Source: Rhodococcus sp. 4CII (GTDB taxonomy: Bacteria > Actinomycetota > Actinomycetes > Mycobacteriales > Mycobacteriaceae). Taken from it: a DNA stretch of 64,000 bases. The stretch covers positions 2,232,001 through 2,296,000 of the forward strand of contig NZ_JACCFE010000002.1 of NCBI RefSeq assembly GCF_014256275.1, given 5' to 3'. Positions 15,968-24,255 of the stretch are shown one piece after another (the first letter of the stretch is position 1; each line of letters starts with the position of its first letter). The notes beneath the pieces are model-generated. The model made no database searches. It was given only the letters and a program-made list of their open reading frames with translations, and had not been told where the DNA came from. A program made the position numbers and the translations under genes.

Positions 15968-15978
15968 GGAACACATCC

Positions 15979-16740
15979 ATGAGCGTGGTTCTCACCGAAT
16001 TCGCCGACGGCGTCGCCGTCATCACCCTGAACCGGCCGGAGGCGAAGAACGCCGTCGACCTCGAGGTCGCGAAGGCGCTCGCCGCCGCGATCGACGAATT
16101 CGAGGCGCGGCCCGATCTGACGATCGCGATCCTCACCGGCGCCGGAGGAACCTTCTGTGCGGGCATGGATCTCAAGGCGTTCACGCGCGGGGAGCGGCCG
16201 TCGCTGCCCGGTCGCGGGTTCGGCGGACTCACCGAGGCGCCCCCGACGAAGCCGCTCATCGCGGCGGTCGAGGGCTGGGCGCTCGCCGGCGGCTGCGAGT
16301 TGGCGCTGTCGGCCGACCTGATCGTCGCCGCCCGCGACGCCAAGTTCGGAATCCCCGAGGTCAAGCGGGGTCTCGCCGCCGCCGCGGGCGGGCTGCTGCG
16401 ACTGCCGAAGGTGCTGCCGTATCCGATCGCGATGGAGATGGCGATCACCGGAGATCCCCTCACCGCTGAGGTCGCGCACGCGCACGGACTCGTCAACCGG
16501 GTCACCGAGCCTGGACAGGCCCTGGCCACCGCTCGTGAACTGGCGGCACGGGTCGCCGCCAACGGTCCCCTCGCGGTGCGGGCCACCAAACAGGTCGTCG
16601 CGATGTCCGTCGGCTACACCGATCCCGACGCGTTCACCGCGCAGCGACGTTTCCTCGATCCGGTGTTCGCCTCCGAGGACGCGCAGGAAGGTGCCCGGGC
16701 CTTCGCGGAGAAGCGCCCGCCGGTGTGGCGTGGCCGCTAG
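15979..16740 (+). CDS. Crotonase-family enoyl-CoA hydratase
   Basis: A 253-residue protein of the enoyl-CoA hydratase/isomerase fold. The oxyanion-hole regions are GAGGTFCAGMDLKAF (about residues 55-69) and EGWALAGGCELALSADL (about 97-113). The conserved acidic motif is FGIPEVKRGLAAAAGG (about 124-139), with Glu at the usual hydratase position. It hydrates or isomerises enoyl-CoA esters as a cytosolic hexamer. AAGGA 8 bases before the ATG at 15979 defines the start. It is the third gene of the synthetase-hydrolase-crotonase operon and is followed 47 bases later by a LysR gene on the same strand. Confidence 0.87.
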   Translation: MSVVLTEFADGVAVITLNRPEAKNAVDLEVAKALAAAIDEFEARPDLTIAILTGAGGTFCAGMDLKAFTRGERPSLPGRGFGGLTEAPPTKPLIAAVEGWALAGGCELALSADLIVAARDAKFGIPEVKRGLAAAAGGLLRLPKVLPYPIAMEMAITGDPLTAEVAHAHGLVNRVTEPGQALATARELAARVAANGPLAVRATKQVVAMSVGYTDPDAFTAQRRFLDPVFASEDAQEGARAFAEKRPPVWRGR

Positions 16741-16787
16741 CGGCGTGATCGGCACAGCCCGCACCGCCGCTTCCGTACGATGACCGC

Positions 16788-17675
16788 GTGGACCTGCATC
16801 TCGTCACCTACTTCGTCGCGGTAGTCGATCACGGCGGGATCACCAGGGCCGCGCAGTCCCTCTACATCTCGCAACCGTCGCTGTCGCAGGCCATCCGCAC
16901 TCTCGAACGTCGCCTCGGTGTCACCCTGTTCGACCGCACCGGGCGGCGTCTCGAGCTGACCGAGGACGGGCGCACCCTCGACGTCGCGGCCCGGCGCATC
17001 CTCGCCGACGTCGAGCGCGCCAAGGCCAAGGTCGCGGCGGTACGCGAACTCGTCTCCGGCCGTGTCGACGTCGTCACCTACTCGGCGTTCTCGATCGACC
17101 CGATCGTCGACCTGGTGCGACGGTTCCGCCGGGAATACCCGCACGTCACCGTGCGCGTCATCGACGGCGACGGCCCTACCGGCGTCCTCGGCGCGCTGCG
17201 CCGCGGCGAGGCCGAACTCGGGGTGATCGACCTGTCCGTCGATCTCAGTGCCCTGCGGTCCGTTCCCATCGGCGACCAGGAACTGGTGCTCGCCCTGCCC
17301 GGCGACCTCGCGGAGTCCCTCCCCGATCCGGTGCCCCGGTCGGCCCTCAGCGACATTCCGCTGATCCAGGATCTGGGGGACAAGAGCGACGCCGCCCTGA
17401 TCACGGATCTCGTGGGCGCCACCGCGAACGTGGTCATCGATTGCGCACACCCGAGTGCCGCGTGGGAGTTGGTGATGCGGGGCGCCGGGGCCACCGTCCT
17501 GCCGCGACTGGTCGCCGAGCAACAGTTGCGCGGCGTCTCGATCCGGTCGCTGGCACCGAAGCTGACCCGCCCCGTCGGGCTCGTCCAGCGGTCCGGCCCG
17601 GGATCACCGGCTGCCGCTGCATTCGTGTCGATCGCGCAGCGGACCCCGCCCGCCGGCGCGCGAGTGAGGAACTGA
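16788..17675 (+). CDS. LysR-family regulator, first of a tandem pair
   Basis: A 295-residue LysR protein. Residues 1-60 hold the winged helix (HLVTYFVAVVDHGGITRAAQ, then ISQPSLSQAIRTLERRLGV). Residues 88-290 form the periplasmic-binding-protein-like effector domain (VDVVTYSAFSIDPIVDLVRR). The GTG start has no strong ribosome site. A second LysR gene follows after only 3 bases in the same direction, and the crotonase precedes it, so regulators and enzymes may share a transcript. The two LysR proteins differ in sequence and are of identical length (295), which suggests an old duplication. Confidence 0.88.
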   Translation: MDLHLVTYFVAVVDHGGITRAAQSLYISQPSLSQAIRTLERRLGVTLFDRTGRRLELTEDGRTLDVAARRILADVERAKAKVAAVRELVSGRVDVVTYSAFSIDPIVDLVRRFRREYPHVTVRVIDGDGPTGVLGALRRGEAELGVIDLSVDLSALRSVPIGDQELVLALPGDLAESLPDPVPRSALSDIPLIQDLGDKSDAALITDLVGATANVVIDCAHPSAAWELVMRGAGATVLPRLVAEQQLRGVSIRSLAPKLTRPVGLVQRSGPGSPAAAAFVSIAQRTPPAGARVRN

Positions 17676-17678
17676 GCG

Positions 17679-18566
17679 ATGGAATTACGTCAGGTCGAGT
17701 ACTTCCTCGCCGTCGTCGAACACGAGGGCATCAACGGGGCAGCCGCGTCGCTCGGCGTCGCACAGCCCACCATCTCGCAGGCGCTGCGCGGGCTCGAACG
17801 CGAACTCGGGGTGCAGTTGTTCCACCGCATCGGCAGGGGCATGGTGCTCAGCGCGGCCGGACGCAGCATGGTCGGGCCCAGCAGGCAGATCCTGCGCGAC
17901 GTCACCGCCGTCGAGGATCTCCTCGCCACCTCCGACGGTGCGCTCGCGGGCCGGCTGGACATCATGGCGTTCCCGGCGTTGGCGCTCGGTCCCGTCGTGG
18001 ACCTCGTCACCGAATTTCGCCGGGCCCATCCCAACGTGTCGGTGCGGTTGGGGGAACTGAAGGACGAGGCCCAGGCCGGGTCGCTGATCGAGGACGGTCA
18101 CTGCGAATTCGTGGTGGCGCATTTCCCGCTCGACGACGCCGGGCTGGAGGTCGTCGAACTCGGGAAGCAGGAGTACTGGCTCGTGTATCCGCCGGGCACC
18201 GACGTGCCGGAGGGTCCGGTTCCGTTGTCCGCGTTGCCCGACATCCCGATGGTCTTCGTCCCCCGCGGCCACTCCGTGGCGGACGAGATCGAGGAGTCGA
18301 TCCGTCGCGCCGGGGCACGCCCCCACCTGGCGGCGCTGTCCGAGCACCGTGAGGCGCGACTTCCCCTGGTACTGGCCGGGATCGGCGGCACCCTACTGGA
18401 GCGGTCGGTCGCGGAGGCGGTGCGGGACCGCGCGGTGGTCCGCCCGGTGGAGCCGAAGGTGGCCCGCGCGTTCGGGATCGCGTTCGACCCCGACATGCTC
18501 TCGCCCGCCGGGCACGCGTTCATCGAACTCGTGCGGCGGACCACTGCGGCCCGCGTCGAGTCATAG
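17679..18566 (+). CDS. LysR-family regulator, second of a tandem pair
   Basis: A 295-residue LysR protein with the DNA-binding domain MELRQVEYFLAVVEHEGING and VAQPTISQALRGLERELGV, then the effector-binding domain from about residue 88 (LDIMAFPALALGPVVDLVTE). Its alignment with the preceding LysR protein runs end to end (shared pattern AxxxxPxVDLVxxFRRxxPxVxVR), so the pair are paralogues. GAGGAAC precedes the ATG at 17679. LysR proteins normally lie divergent from their targets; here both point the same way as flanking crotonase genes, and the next 128-base gap (18567-18694) is the likely control region for the crotonase at 18695. Confidence 0.88.
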   Translation: MELRQVEYFLAVVEHEGINGAAASLGVAQPTISQALRGLERELGVQLFHRIGRGMVLSAAGRSMVGPSRQILRDVTAVEDLLATSDGALAGRLDIMAFPALALGPVVDLVTEFRRAHPNVSVRLGELKDEAQAGSLIEDGHCEFVVAHFPLDDAGLEVVELGKQEYWLVYPPGTDVPEGPVPLSALPDIPMVFVPRGHSVADEIEESIRRAGARPHLAALSEHREARLPLVLAGIGGTLLERSVAEAVRDRAVVRPVEPKVARAFGIAFDPDMLSPAGHAFIELVRRTTAARVES

Positions 18567-18694
18567 GTTTCACCTCATCCCGCATGTCCCATCACGACAT
18601 TGCGGCCGAACGCCTCCGATGATCGACTGGTGGGGCGGCACGGCGTCGACCACTCCGGCGTCGCCGGGAACCGCGCCCACGTCTGGAGCCGCGC

Positions 18695-19504
18695 ATGAGC
18701 ATCGAATCCGTCACCCCGACCGAATCCGACGTCCTGATCAGCCGGGACGGCGCGATCGCGACAATCACACTGAACCGGCCCGCACGCCGCAACGCCATGA
18801 CCCTCGACGCCTGGATCGCGTTGCGGGAGGCCCTGGGCGAACTCGCCCTCGACAACGCCACCCGCGTCGTGGTCCTCACCGGCGCGGGCGGCGACTTCTG
18901 CAGCGGCGCGGACCTCGACAAGCGCGCACCGATGCACCCCCTGGACCGGATGCGTCGGATCAACGCGACGGCGGTGGCCGTCGCCGAGTTCCCCAAGCCG
19001 CTGATCGCGAAGGTACGCGGCTACGCCGTGGGAGCCGGCTGGAACCTGGCGCTGCTGTGTGATCTGCTCATCGCCTCGCGTGACGCACAATTCAGCCAGA
19101 TCTTCGCCAGGCGCGGACTGTCGGTCGATTTCGGCGGCTCGTGGCTGCTGCCCCGGATGGTGGGGCTGCACCCCGCGAAACGATTGGTCATGCTGGCCGA
19201 GATGATCGACGCCGAGCAGGCGGACGCGCTGGGGCTGGTCGGCGAACTCGTCGATCCCGAGGAACTGGACGGCACGGTCGCCCGGTTGGCCGCACGTCTC
19301 GCGGCGTCACCGACGGTGGCGGTCATGCAGTCGGCGCGGCTGATCGAGGACGGCACGGCGTCGTCGTTGCGGGAGGCGCTCGAGAACGAGGCGCGGGCGC
19401 AGGCGATCAACTTCGCCACCGACGCACCGGCCGCGGTACGCGCCTTCGTGGAGAAGCGTCCCCCCGCCTTCAGCGGTCAGTGGCAGGTACCGCAACCGAC
19501 GTAG
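18695..19504 (+). CDS. Crotonase-family enoyl-CoA hydratase/isomerase
   Basis: A 269-residue crotonase-fold protein. The CoA-binding and oxyanion-hole stretch is LTGAGGDFCSGADLDKRAP (about residues 62-80), and the second is KVRGYAVGAGWNLALLCDLL (about 106-125). The position that normally carries the general-acid Glu reads IFARRGLSVDFGGSWLLPR, where Asp replaces the usual Glu context. This variant is frequent among actinobacterial EchA paralogues of unknown substrate. It ends AFVEKRPPAFSGQW, a common crotonase terminus. It lies alone after the tandem LysR genes and is convergent with the alpha/beta-barrel operon that ends at 19508. Confidence 0.83.
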   Translation: MSIESVTPTESDVLISRDGAIATITLNRPARRNAMTLDAWIALREALGELALDNATRVVVLTGAGGDFCSGADLDKRAPMHPLDRMRRINATAVAVAEFPKPLIAKVRGYAVGAGWNLALLCDLLIASRDAQFSQIFARRGLSVDFGGSWLLPRMVGLHPAKRLVMLAEMIDAEQADALGLVGELVDPEELDGTVARLAARLAASPTVAVMQSARLIEDGTASSLREALENEARAQAINFATDAPAAVRAFVEKRPPAFSGQWQVPQPT

Positions 19505-19507
19505 CAG

Positions 19508-20140
19508 CTAGATGATCGCGCCGTCGGTTGCACAGAAGCTGTGGCAGAGGCGGGTGACGATCCGCGGGCCGCGTTCGGGATCGAACCACCGATCGATGTG
19601 CGCCCAGTGGTACGGGTGTGTCATGTACGGCCCCGTCAGCCCGTCCAGGTCGGCGTACTCCTGCTCCCAGACGTGGGTCCACTGCGCCGAACCGGCCGAC
19701 TCGTGCACCCTGCTCAGCTGCGACGTCCCGATGGTGCGGATGTAGTTCGGCATCGCCCGCGTCTCGGATTCGAACTGCTCCACCACCTCCGGGTCGGCCG
19801 CATCGTCCACCGCCACCAGCAGTGTCCGATAGATGGTCGGCTCGACAGCACCCCGGGTGGGAGCGGGCACGCCCGTGTAGCCGACGCTGTCTACGTGCCC
19901 GATCTCGGACGTGCGCAACTGAGCAGTGACCTCGGGTTCTACGGCGCGCCATTGGGATTCGTCGTCGAAATGAAGGTGCGCGATCACGTCACCGCCGTTG
20001 ATTCCCCCGGCCAGGACCGGTGTCACGAGAACGCGCCGAGCCGTGGGAGCCGCGGCATCGTGCAGCCGGACGGCCAATGCCGTACCGGCGGAGGCGTCGA
20101 CGCCGGGGACGAGGTGAATGAGCGTGGTCACCTTATACAT
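19508..20140 (-). CDS. Tandem alpha/beta-barrel (Dabb-like) protein
   Basis: A 210-residue soluble protein built from two ferredoxin-like halves: residues 1-100 (MYKVTTLIHLVPGVDASAGT, then VIAHLHFDDESQWRAVEPEV) and 108-205 (TIYRTLLVAVDDAADPEVVE, then QWTHVWEQEYADLDGLTGPY, then HPYHWAHIDRWFDPE). The second half matches the stress-responsive A/B barrel (Dabb) pattern with its conserved HPYHxxHID. Members include degradation enzymes and proteins of unknown role, often in aromatic or terpenoid catabolic clusters. The start at 20140 lies inside the upstream gene (8-base overlap), so the two are translationally coupled. The catalytic role is not established. Confidence 0.65.
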   Translation of the reverse strand: MYKVTTLIHLVPGVDASAGTALAVRLHDAAAPTARRVLVTPVLAGGINGGDVIAHLHFDDESQWRAVEPEVTAQLRTSEIGHVDSVGYTGVPAPTRGAVEPTIYRTLLVAVDDAADPEVVEQFESETRAMPNYIRTIGTSQLSRVHESAGSAQWTHVWEQEYADLDGLTGPYMTHPYHWAHIDRWFDPERGPRIVTRLCHSFCATDGAII

Positions 20141-20486
20141 CGGCCACGGCCTCCACGTCCGCGGACGAGCAGGAGACGGTGCGTCGCCGACTGGTGAGGA
20201 ACTCGTCGGCGCCGGCCCACCAGCGAAGCACCTCCGCATCGTGGCGCGCGAGGAGGCTCTGCCGCCACCACTCGCGAGCACCCCGCACGGTCCAGGTGAC
20301 GGTCACGGTGTTCGATTCGTCCTCCAGCCATACCGGCGGGGAGACGAGCACACGGTCCAGCGTCAGCCCACGCGCAGTCGCGCCCGGCGCATAGCACTCC
20401 AGGTAGGCGGCGAGGAATGCGCGCCCCCGGCCGGGTGCCACCACCATGTCGTCGACGATGTATACGAGCGAATCTGCCGATGTCAT
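20133..20486 (-). CDS. Small conserved protein, probable dimeric alpha/beta barrel
   Basis: A 117-residue cytosolic protein starting MTSADSLVYIVDDMVVAPGR and continuing with alternating strand-helix-strand segments (AFLAAYLECYAPGATARGLT, then TVTVTWTVRGAREWWRQSLL). It has the length and rhythm of a single ferredoxin-like A/B-barrel domain (NIPSNAP/EthD/Dabb type), though no signature is strong enough for a family call. AAGGGAGC precedes the ATG at 20486. It overlaps the downstream Dabb-like gene by 8 bases, suggesting the two products work together, possibly as partners in one complex. The ACS gene at 20571-22220 ends 84 bases upstream on the same strand. Confidence 0.55.
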   Translation of the reverse strand: MTSADSLVYIVDDMVVAPGRGRAFLAAYLECYAPGATARGLTLDRVLVSPPVWLEDESNTVTVTWTVRGAREWWRQSLLARHDAEVLRWWAGADEFLTSRRRTVSCSSADVEAVADV

Positions 20487-20570
20487 CTGTGCTCCCTTCT
20501 CCCCCACCCAGAACGGTAGGGAGAGAAGAGAGCACGGCATAGAGTGGCGTCCGCCCAGTGGGAGAAGACG

Positions 20571-22220
20571 CTAGGTCACCGCGGTCGCGAGTTGCTCACG
20601 CAGCTTCGTCTTGAGGATCTTCCCCGCCGCCGACGTCGGCAGCTGATCGACGACCACGACGTCACGGACCTTCTTGTACGGCAGCACCCGCTCCGCGACG
20701 AACGCGGACACCGCATCCCCATCGATTTTCGTGCCGGGCGTCGGCACGACGAACGCCACCGGTTCCTGACCGACGCTGCCGGCCTCCCGGCCGACGACGG
20801 CGGCGGAAGACACGTCCGGGTGCGAGACCAGGATCTCTTCGAGTTCACGCGGATACACGTTGTAGCCCTTGTAGATCAGCATGTCCTTCGTGCGGTCGCA
20901 GATGAACAGGTACCCGTCCTCGTCCGCGTAGGCGATGTCGCCGGTGTCGAGCCAGCCGTCGACGTACTGCTGCGCCGTGATCTCGGGATGGTTCAGGTAG
21001 CCGTCCGTCACCTGCGGTCCGCGGACCCACAGCTTGCCGCGGGCACCGGCGTCCAGCACGGCACCGGAATCGTCCTGGGCGCGGATCTGCACCTCGGTGT
21101 CGAACACCGGCAGGCCCACGCTGCCGATCTTGTACGCGACGGCGCCGGTCAGCGGCGCGGACGCCACCAGGCAGGTGCCCTCGGTCAGCCCGTACCCCTC
21201 GACGACGCTCGCCGACGGGAAGGCCCGGCCCAGCGCCTCCAGCGTCATGTGGTCGATCGGCGCCGCACCCGAGGACACCACCCGCACCGAATCGGTGTTC
21301 CGGGTCGCGGCGTCGGGATGGGTGGCGACGGCGTGCCACATCGCCGGGCTCCCGGTGATGTAAGTGGCGCGGTGCGTCTCGATCAGGTCCAGCATGCGGC
21401 CGGGCTCGAACCGTCCGGCGAACACCTGCGTCGCCCCGCACAGCAGCAGGAACGACAGGTTGATCAGGGCGTGGGCGTGGAACAACGGCGAGACCACGAC
21501 GGTGGCTCCGGCACCGGGCACGACACCGCGGTCCTCGAGACCGGCGATGGGCCGCAACTCGATTCCGCCGTCTTCGCCGGCGCGGACCTCGTGGCCTGCC
21601 CGCCAGGCGATCATCTGCGTCACGTTGGCGACGACGTTGCGGTGCAGCACCCGCACACCCTTCGACACCCCCGTGGTCCCGCCCGTGTAGGCGAGGTGGG
21701 CGACGTCGTCCCCGGTCACGTCCGGAGTGAAGGGCACGGCGGCGTATCCGTCGACGAACTCGTCGAACCCGAACTGGCCGCGTCCCCCGCCCGCGGCGAG
21801 TCCGGCCACCACGAGCGTACGGACGGTGGTGCCCTCTGCCGCCTCGACGAGGGTGCCCAGCTGCGCGGGTTGCGTGACGGCCGCGACCGCGGCCGTGTCC
21901 ACGATCTGCGACCGCAGACCGGGGGCGGGTTGCAGCGGATTGACCAGGGTGACGGTCGCTCCGGCACGCAGCGCGCCGTAGTAGGCCACGACGAATTCGA
22001 CGCAATTGCCCAGATGCAGGAGCACCACGTCGCGCTCGGTCACACCCGCGTCCCGCAGCGCCGCGGCGAAGGCACCCGACCGCTCGTCGAGCTCGCGATA
22101 GGTGCACACCGTGTCGCCGTCGACCACCGCGGCCCGGTCTCCGTACAGGCGCGCCATGCCGGGCGGGAACGCCGCCAGCGTCAGATCCGGGTAGTGCAGT
22201 GCCGGTGCAGCATTGTTCAC
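20571..22220 (-). CDS. Acyl-CoA synthetase (4-coumarate-CoA ligase-like)
   Basis: A 549-residue AMP-forming ligase. The P-loop variant is LAYTGGTTGVSKG (about residue 185), the A5 motif is VEGYGLTEGTC, the hinge is LDTGDIAYADEDGYLFICDRTKDMLI, and the catalytic Lys is in AAGKILKTKLREQ near the end. GAGGAC before the GTG at 22220 supports this start rather than the longer open frame. It lies in an operon-like row with an SDR (17 bases upstream), a thiolase and an MFS transporter, all on the minus strand. This supplies activation, dehydrogenation and thiolysis, a short beta-oxidation-type route for an imported acid. Confidence 0.87.
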   Translation of the reverse strand: MNNAAPALHYPDLTLAAFPPGMARLYGDRAAVVDGDTVCTYRELDERSGAFAAALRDAGVTERDVVLLHLGNCVEFVVAYYGALRAGATVTLVNPLQPAPGLRSQIVDTAAVAAVTQPAQLGTLVEAAEGTTVRTLVVAGLAAGGGRGQFGFDEFVDGYAAVPFTPDVTGDDVAHLAYTGGTTGVSKGVRVLHRNVVANVTQMIAWRAGHEVRAGEDGGIELRPIAGLEDRGVVPGAGATVVVSPLFHAHALINLSFLLLCGATQVFAGRFEPGRMLDLIETHRATYITGSPAMWHAVATHPDAATRNTDSVRVVSSGAAPIDHMTLEALGRAFPSASVVEGYGLTEGTCLVASAPLTGAVAYKIGSVGLPVFDTEVQIRAQDDSGAVLDAGARGKLWVRGPQVTDGYLNHPEITAQQYVDGWLDTGDIAYADEDGYLFICDRTKDMLIYKGYNVYPRELEEILVSHPDVSSAAVVGREAGSVGQEPVAFVVPTPGTKIDGDAVSAFVAERVLPYKKVRDVVVVDQLPTSAAGKILKTKLREQLATAVT

Positions 22221-22237
22221 GTTCGGTCCTCTGTTCG

Positions 22238-23002
22238 TCAGCGAGGTGCCATGCGGATGGCACCGTCGAGGCGGATGGTCTCGCCGTTGAGGTAGCCGTT
22301 CTCGAGGATCTGGCAGGCGAGCTGCCCGAACTCGCTGGGCTTGCCCAGACGCGACGGATTGGGCACCGACTTCTCCAGCGACGCGCGCACGTCGTCGCGG
22401 AGCCGGGCGAGAAGCGGGGTGTCCATGATGCCGGGCGCGATGGTGCACACCCGGATGTTGCGGCTGGCGAGGTCCCGGGCGGCGGTGACGGTCATGCCGA
22501 CGATGCCGGCCTTGGACGCGGTGTAATTGATCTGCCCGATCTGGCCTTCGAACGCGGCGACGGACGCCGTGAGCACCACCGCGCCGCGTTCGCCGTCGAC
22601 CTCGTCCAGCCGCGCCATCCGTTCCGCGCCGAGGCGCAGGGCGTTGAACGAGCCGACGAGGTTGAGCCGGATCACGAATTCGAAGTCGTCGACCGAGCCC
22701 GCCTTGCCGTCGGAGTCGAGGATGCGCATCCGGCGTCCGGCTCCGGCACAGTGCACGAGCCCGCGCAGCCCGCCGCGCTCGTCGGCGGCATCGAGTGCGG
22801 CCGCGAACTGCTCGGAATCGGTCACGTCGGCGGGCGCGAACTGGGCGGCGCTGCCCAATTCCTTCGCCGCCGCCTGTCCGTCGGAGTTCGGCAGGTCGAT
22901 GAGCGTGACCTGGGCGCCCGCGTCCACGAGGCGGCGTGCCGTCGCGAGCCCGAGCCCGGATGCGCCGCCGGTGACGGCCGTCGAGATTCCCTTGAGTTCC
23001 AT
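22238..23002 (-). CDS. SDR-family 3-hydroxyacyl-CoA dehydrogenase (HSD10-like)
   Basis: A 254-residue NAD(P)-dependent short-chain dehydrogenase. The cofactor motif TGGASGLGLATARRL is at residues 11-25. The catalytic elements are Asn-rich RLNLVGSFNALRL, the Ser segment VVLTASVAAFEGQIGQ and YTASKAGIVG (Tyr and Lys four apart). The C-terminal PNPSRLGKPSEFGQLACQIL and YLNGETIRLDGAIRMAPR resemble type-10 17-beta-hydroxysteroid/3-hydroxy-2-methylacyl-CoA dehydrogenases, which act in branched-chain and steroid side-chain beta-oxidation. The ATG at 23002 begins exactly at the first strand. It lies between thiolase and synthetase genes, in keeping with the third step of beta-oxidation. Confidence 0.83.
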   Translation of the reverse strand: MELKGISTAVTGGASGLGLATARRLVDAGAQVTLIDLPNSDGQAAAKELGSAAQFAPADVTDSEQFAAALDAADERGGLRGLVHCAGAGRRMRILDSDGKAGSVDDFEFVIRLNLVGSFNALRLGAERMARLDEVDGERGAVVLTASVAAFEGQIGQINYTASKAGIVGMTVTAARDLASRNIRVCTIAPGIMDTPLLARLRDDVRASLEKSVPNPSRLGKPSEFGQLACQILENGYLNGETIRLDGAIRMAPR

Positions 23003-23036
23003 CGTGCGGATGTTCCCTTCGAAAGATGTTGCCGGA

Positions 23037-24170
23037 TCAGAGAAGTTCGAGAATGGTGGCGTTGGCGAGGCCACCCGCCTCACACATGGTCTGCAGCCCG
23101 TACCGGATTCCGTTGTCCCGCATGTGGTGCACCAGGCGGGTCATGAGGATCGCGCCGGAACCGCCGAGCGGATGACCGACCGCGATGGCACCGCCGAGCG
23201 GGTTCATCCGATCGGTCGCGGCGCCGGTCTCCGCCTGCCAGGCGAGGGGGACGGGCGCGAACGCCTCGTTCACCTCGAACGCGCCGATGTCGTCGATCTT
23301 CAACCCTGCCCGGGACAGCGCTTTCTCCGTCGCGGCGATCGGTCCGGTCAGCATCATGACCGGGTCGTCGCCGGCGACGGCGCAGGTGTGGATGCGGGCC
23401 ATCGGAGTCAGTCCGAGTTGCGCGGCCTTCTCGCTCGTCGTGACGAGCAGCGCGCCCGCGCCGTCGGAGATCTGCGAGGAGTTCCCGGCGTGGATCACGC
23501 CGTCCTCCTTGAAGACGGTCTTCAGCTTGCCGAGTGACTCGAGCGAACCGCCGCGGCGGATCCCCTCGTCCCCGGCGAGGACGTCGGAGAGCGGGGCGAG
23601 TTGCCCGTCGAACGCGCCGCGGTCCACTGCGTGCGCCGCGCGCTCGTGCGAGCGCAGCGAGTACTCGTCGAGCACTTGACGAGAGAGGCCCCACTTCGCG
23701 GCCATCATCTCGGCGCCGGTGCCCTGGCTGAACCCGTCGATGCCGTAGCGGTCGAGGACGGCCGCCGGGAAGTGCTCGCCGTTCTTGCTGGCGCTGCCCA
23801 TCGGTACCCGGCTCATGGACTCGACACCACCGGCCACGACGACGTCCTCGTGGCCGGCGATGACGGTGGCGGCGGCGAAGCTCACTGCCTGCTGGCTCGA
23901 TCCGCACGCCCGGGTGAGGGTGGTGCCCGGCACCGTCTCGGGCCAGCCTGCGGCGAGCACCGCGGTGCGGGCGACGTTGCCCGCCTGCTCCCCCACCTGG
24001 CTGACACAACCCCACACGACGTCGCCGATCTCGTCCGGGGACAGTCCGGTGCGCGCGACGAGGGCCTCGAGGACGTGCGCCGACAGGTTGGCGGGGTGGA
24101 TTCCGGAGAGGGAACCGCCTCGCCGCCCGATGGGCGTGCGGACGGCGTCGACGATCACTGCATCGCGCAT
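23037..24170 (-). CDS. Acetyl-CoA acetyltransferase / 3-ketoacyl-CoA thiolase
   Basis: A 377-residue thiolase that cleaves 3-ketoacyl-CoA or condenses acetyl-CoA units. The acylated Cys is Cys89 in TTLTRACGSSQQAV. The His of the base pair is in GGAIAVGHPLGGSGA (about residue 330), and the second Cys is in QTMCEAGGLANATI near the C-terminus, so all catalytic residues are present. AAGGAA lies before the ATG at 24170. It is part of the minus-strand thiolase-SDR-synthetase row, with a gap of 34 bases to the SDR. It is somewhat shorter than typical FadA (about 390 residues) because of a compact loop domain. The chain-length preference is unknown. Confidence 0.9.
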   Translation of the reverse strand: MRDAVIVDAVRTPIGRRGGSLSGIHPANLSAHVLEALVARTGLSPDEIGDVVWGCVSQVGEQAGNVARTAVLAAGWPETVPGTTLTRACGSSQQAVSFAAATVIAGHEDVVVAGGVESMSRVPMGSASKNGEHFPAAVLDRYGIDGFSQGTGAEMMAAKWGLSRQVLDEYSLRSHERAAHAVDRGAFDGQLAPLSDVLAGDEGIRRGGSLESLGKLKTVFKEDGVIHAGNSSQISDGAGALLVTTSEKAAQLGLTPMARIHTCAVAGDDPVMMLTGPIAATEKALSRAGLKIDDIGAFEVNEAFAPVPLAWQAETGAATDRMNPLGGAIAVGHPLGGSGAILMTRLVHHMRDNGIRYGLQTMCEAGGLANATILELL

Positions 24171-24255
24171 GGTGGGTTCCTTCGATCTGAGGGGTGTGAT
24201 TCGAATCAATCACGGGCGAGGTCGTCGGCACAACGACTTTCGGCCGATCACAGGG

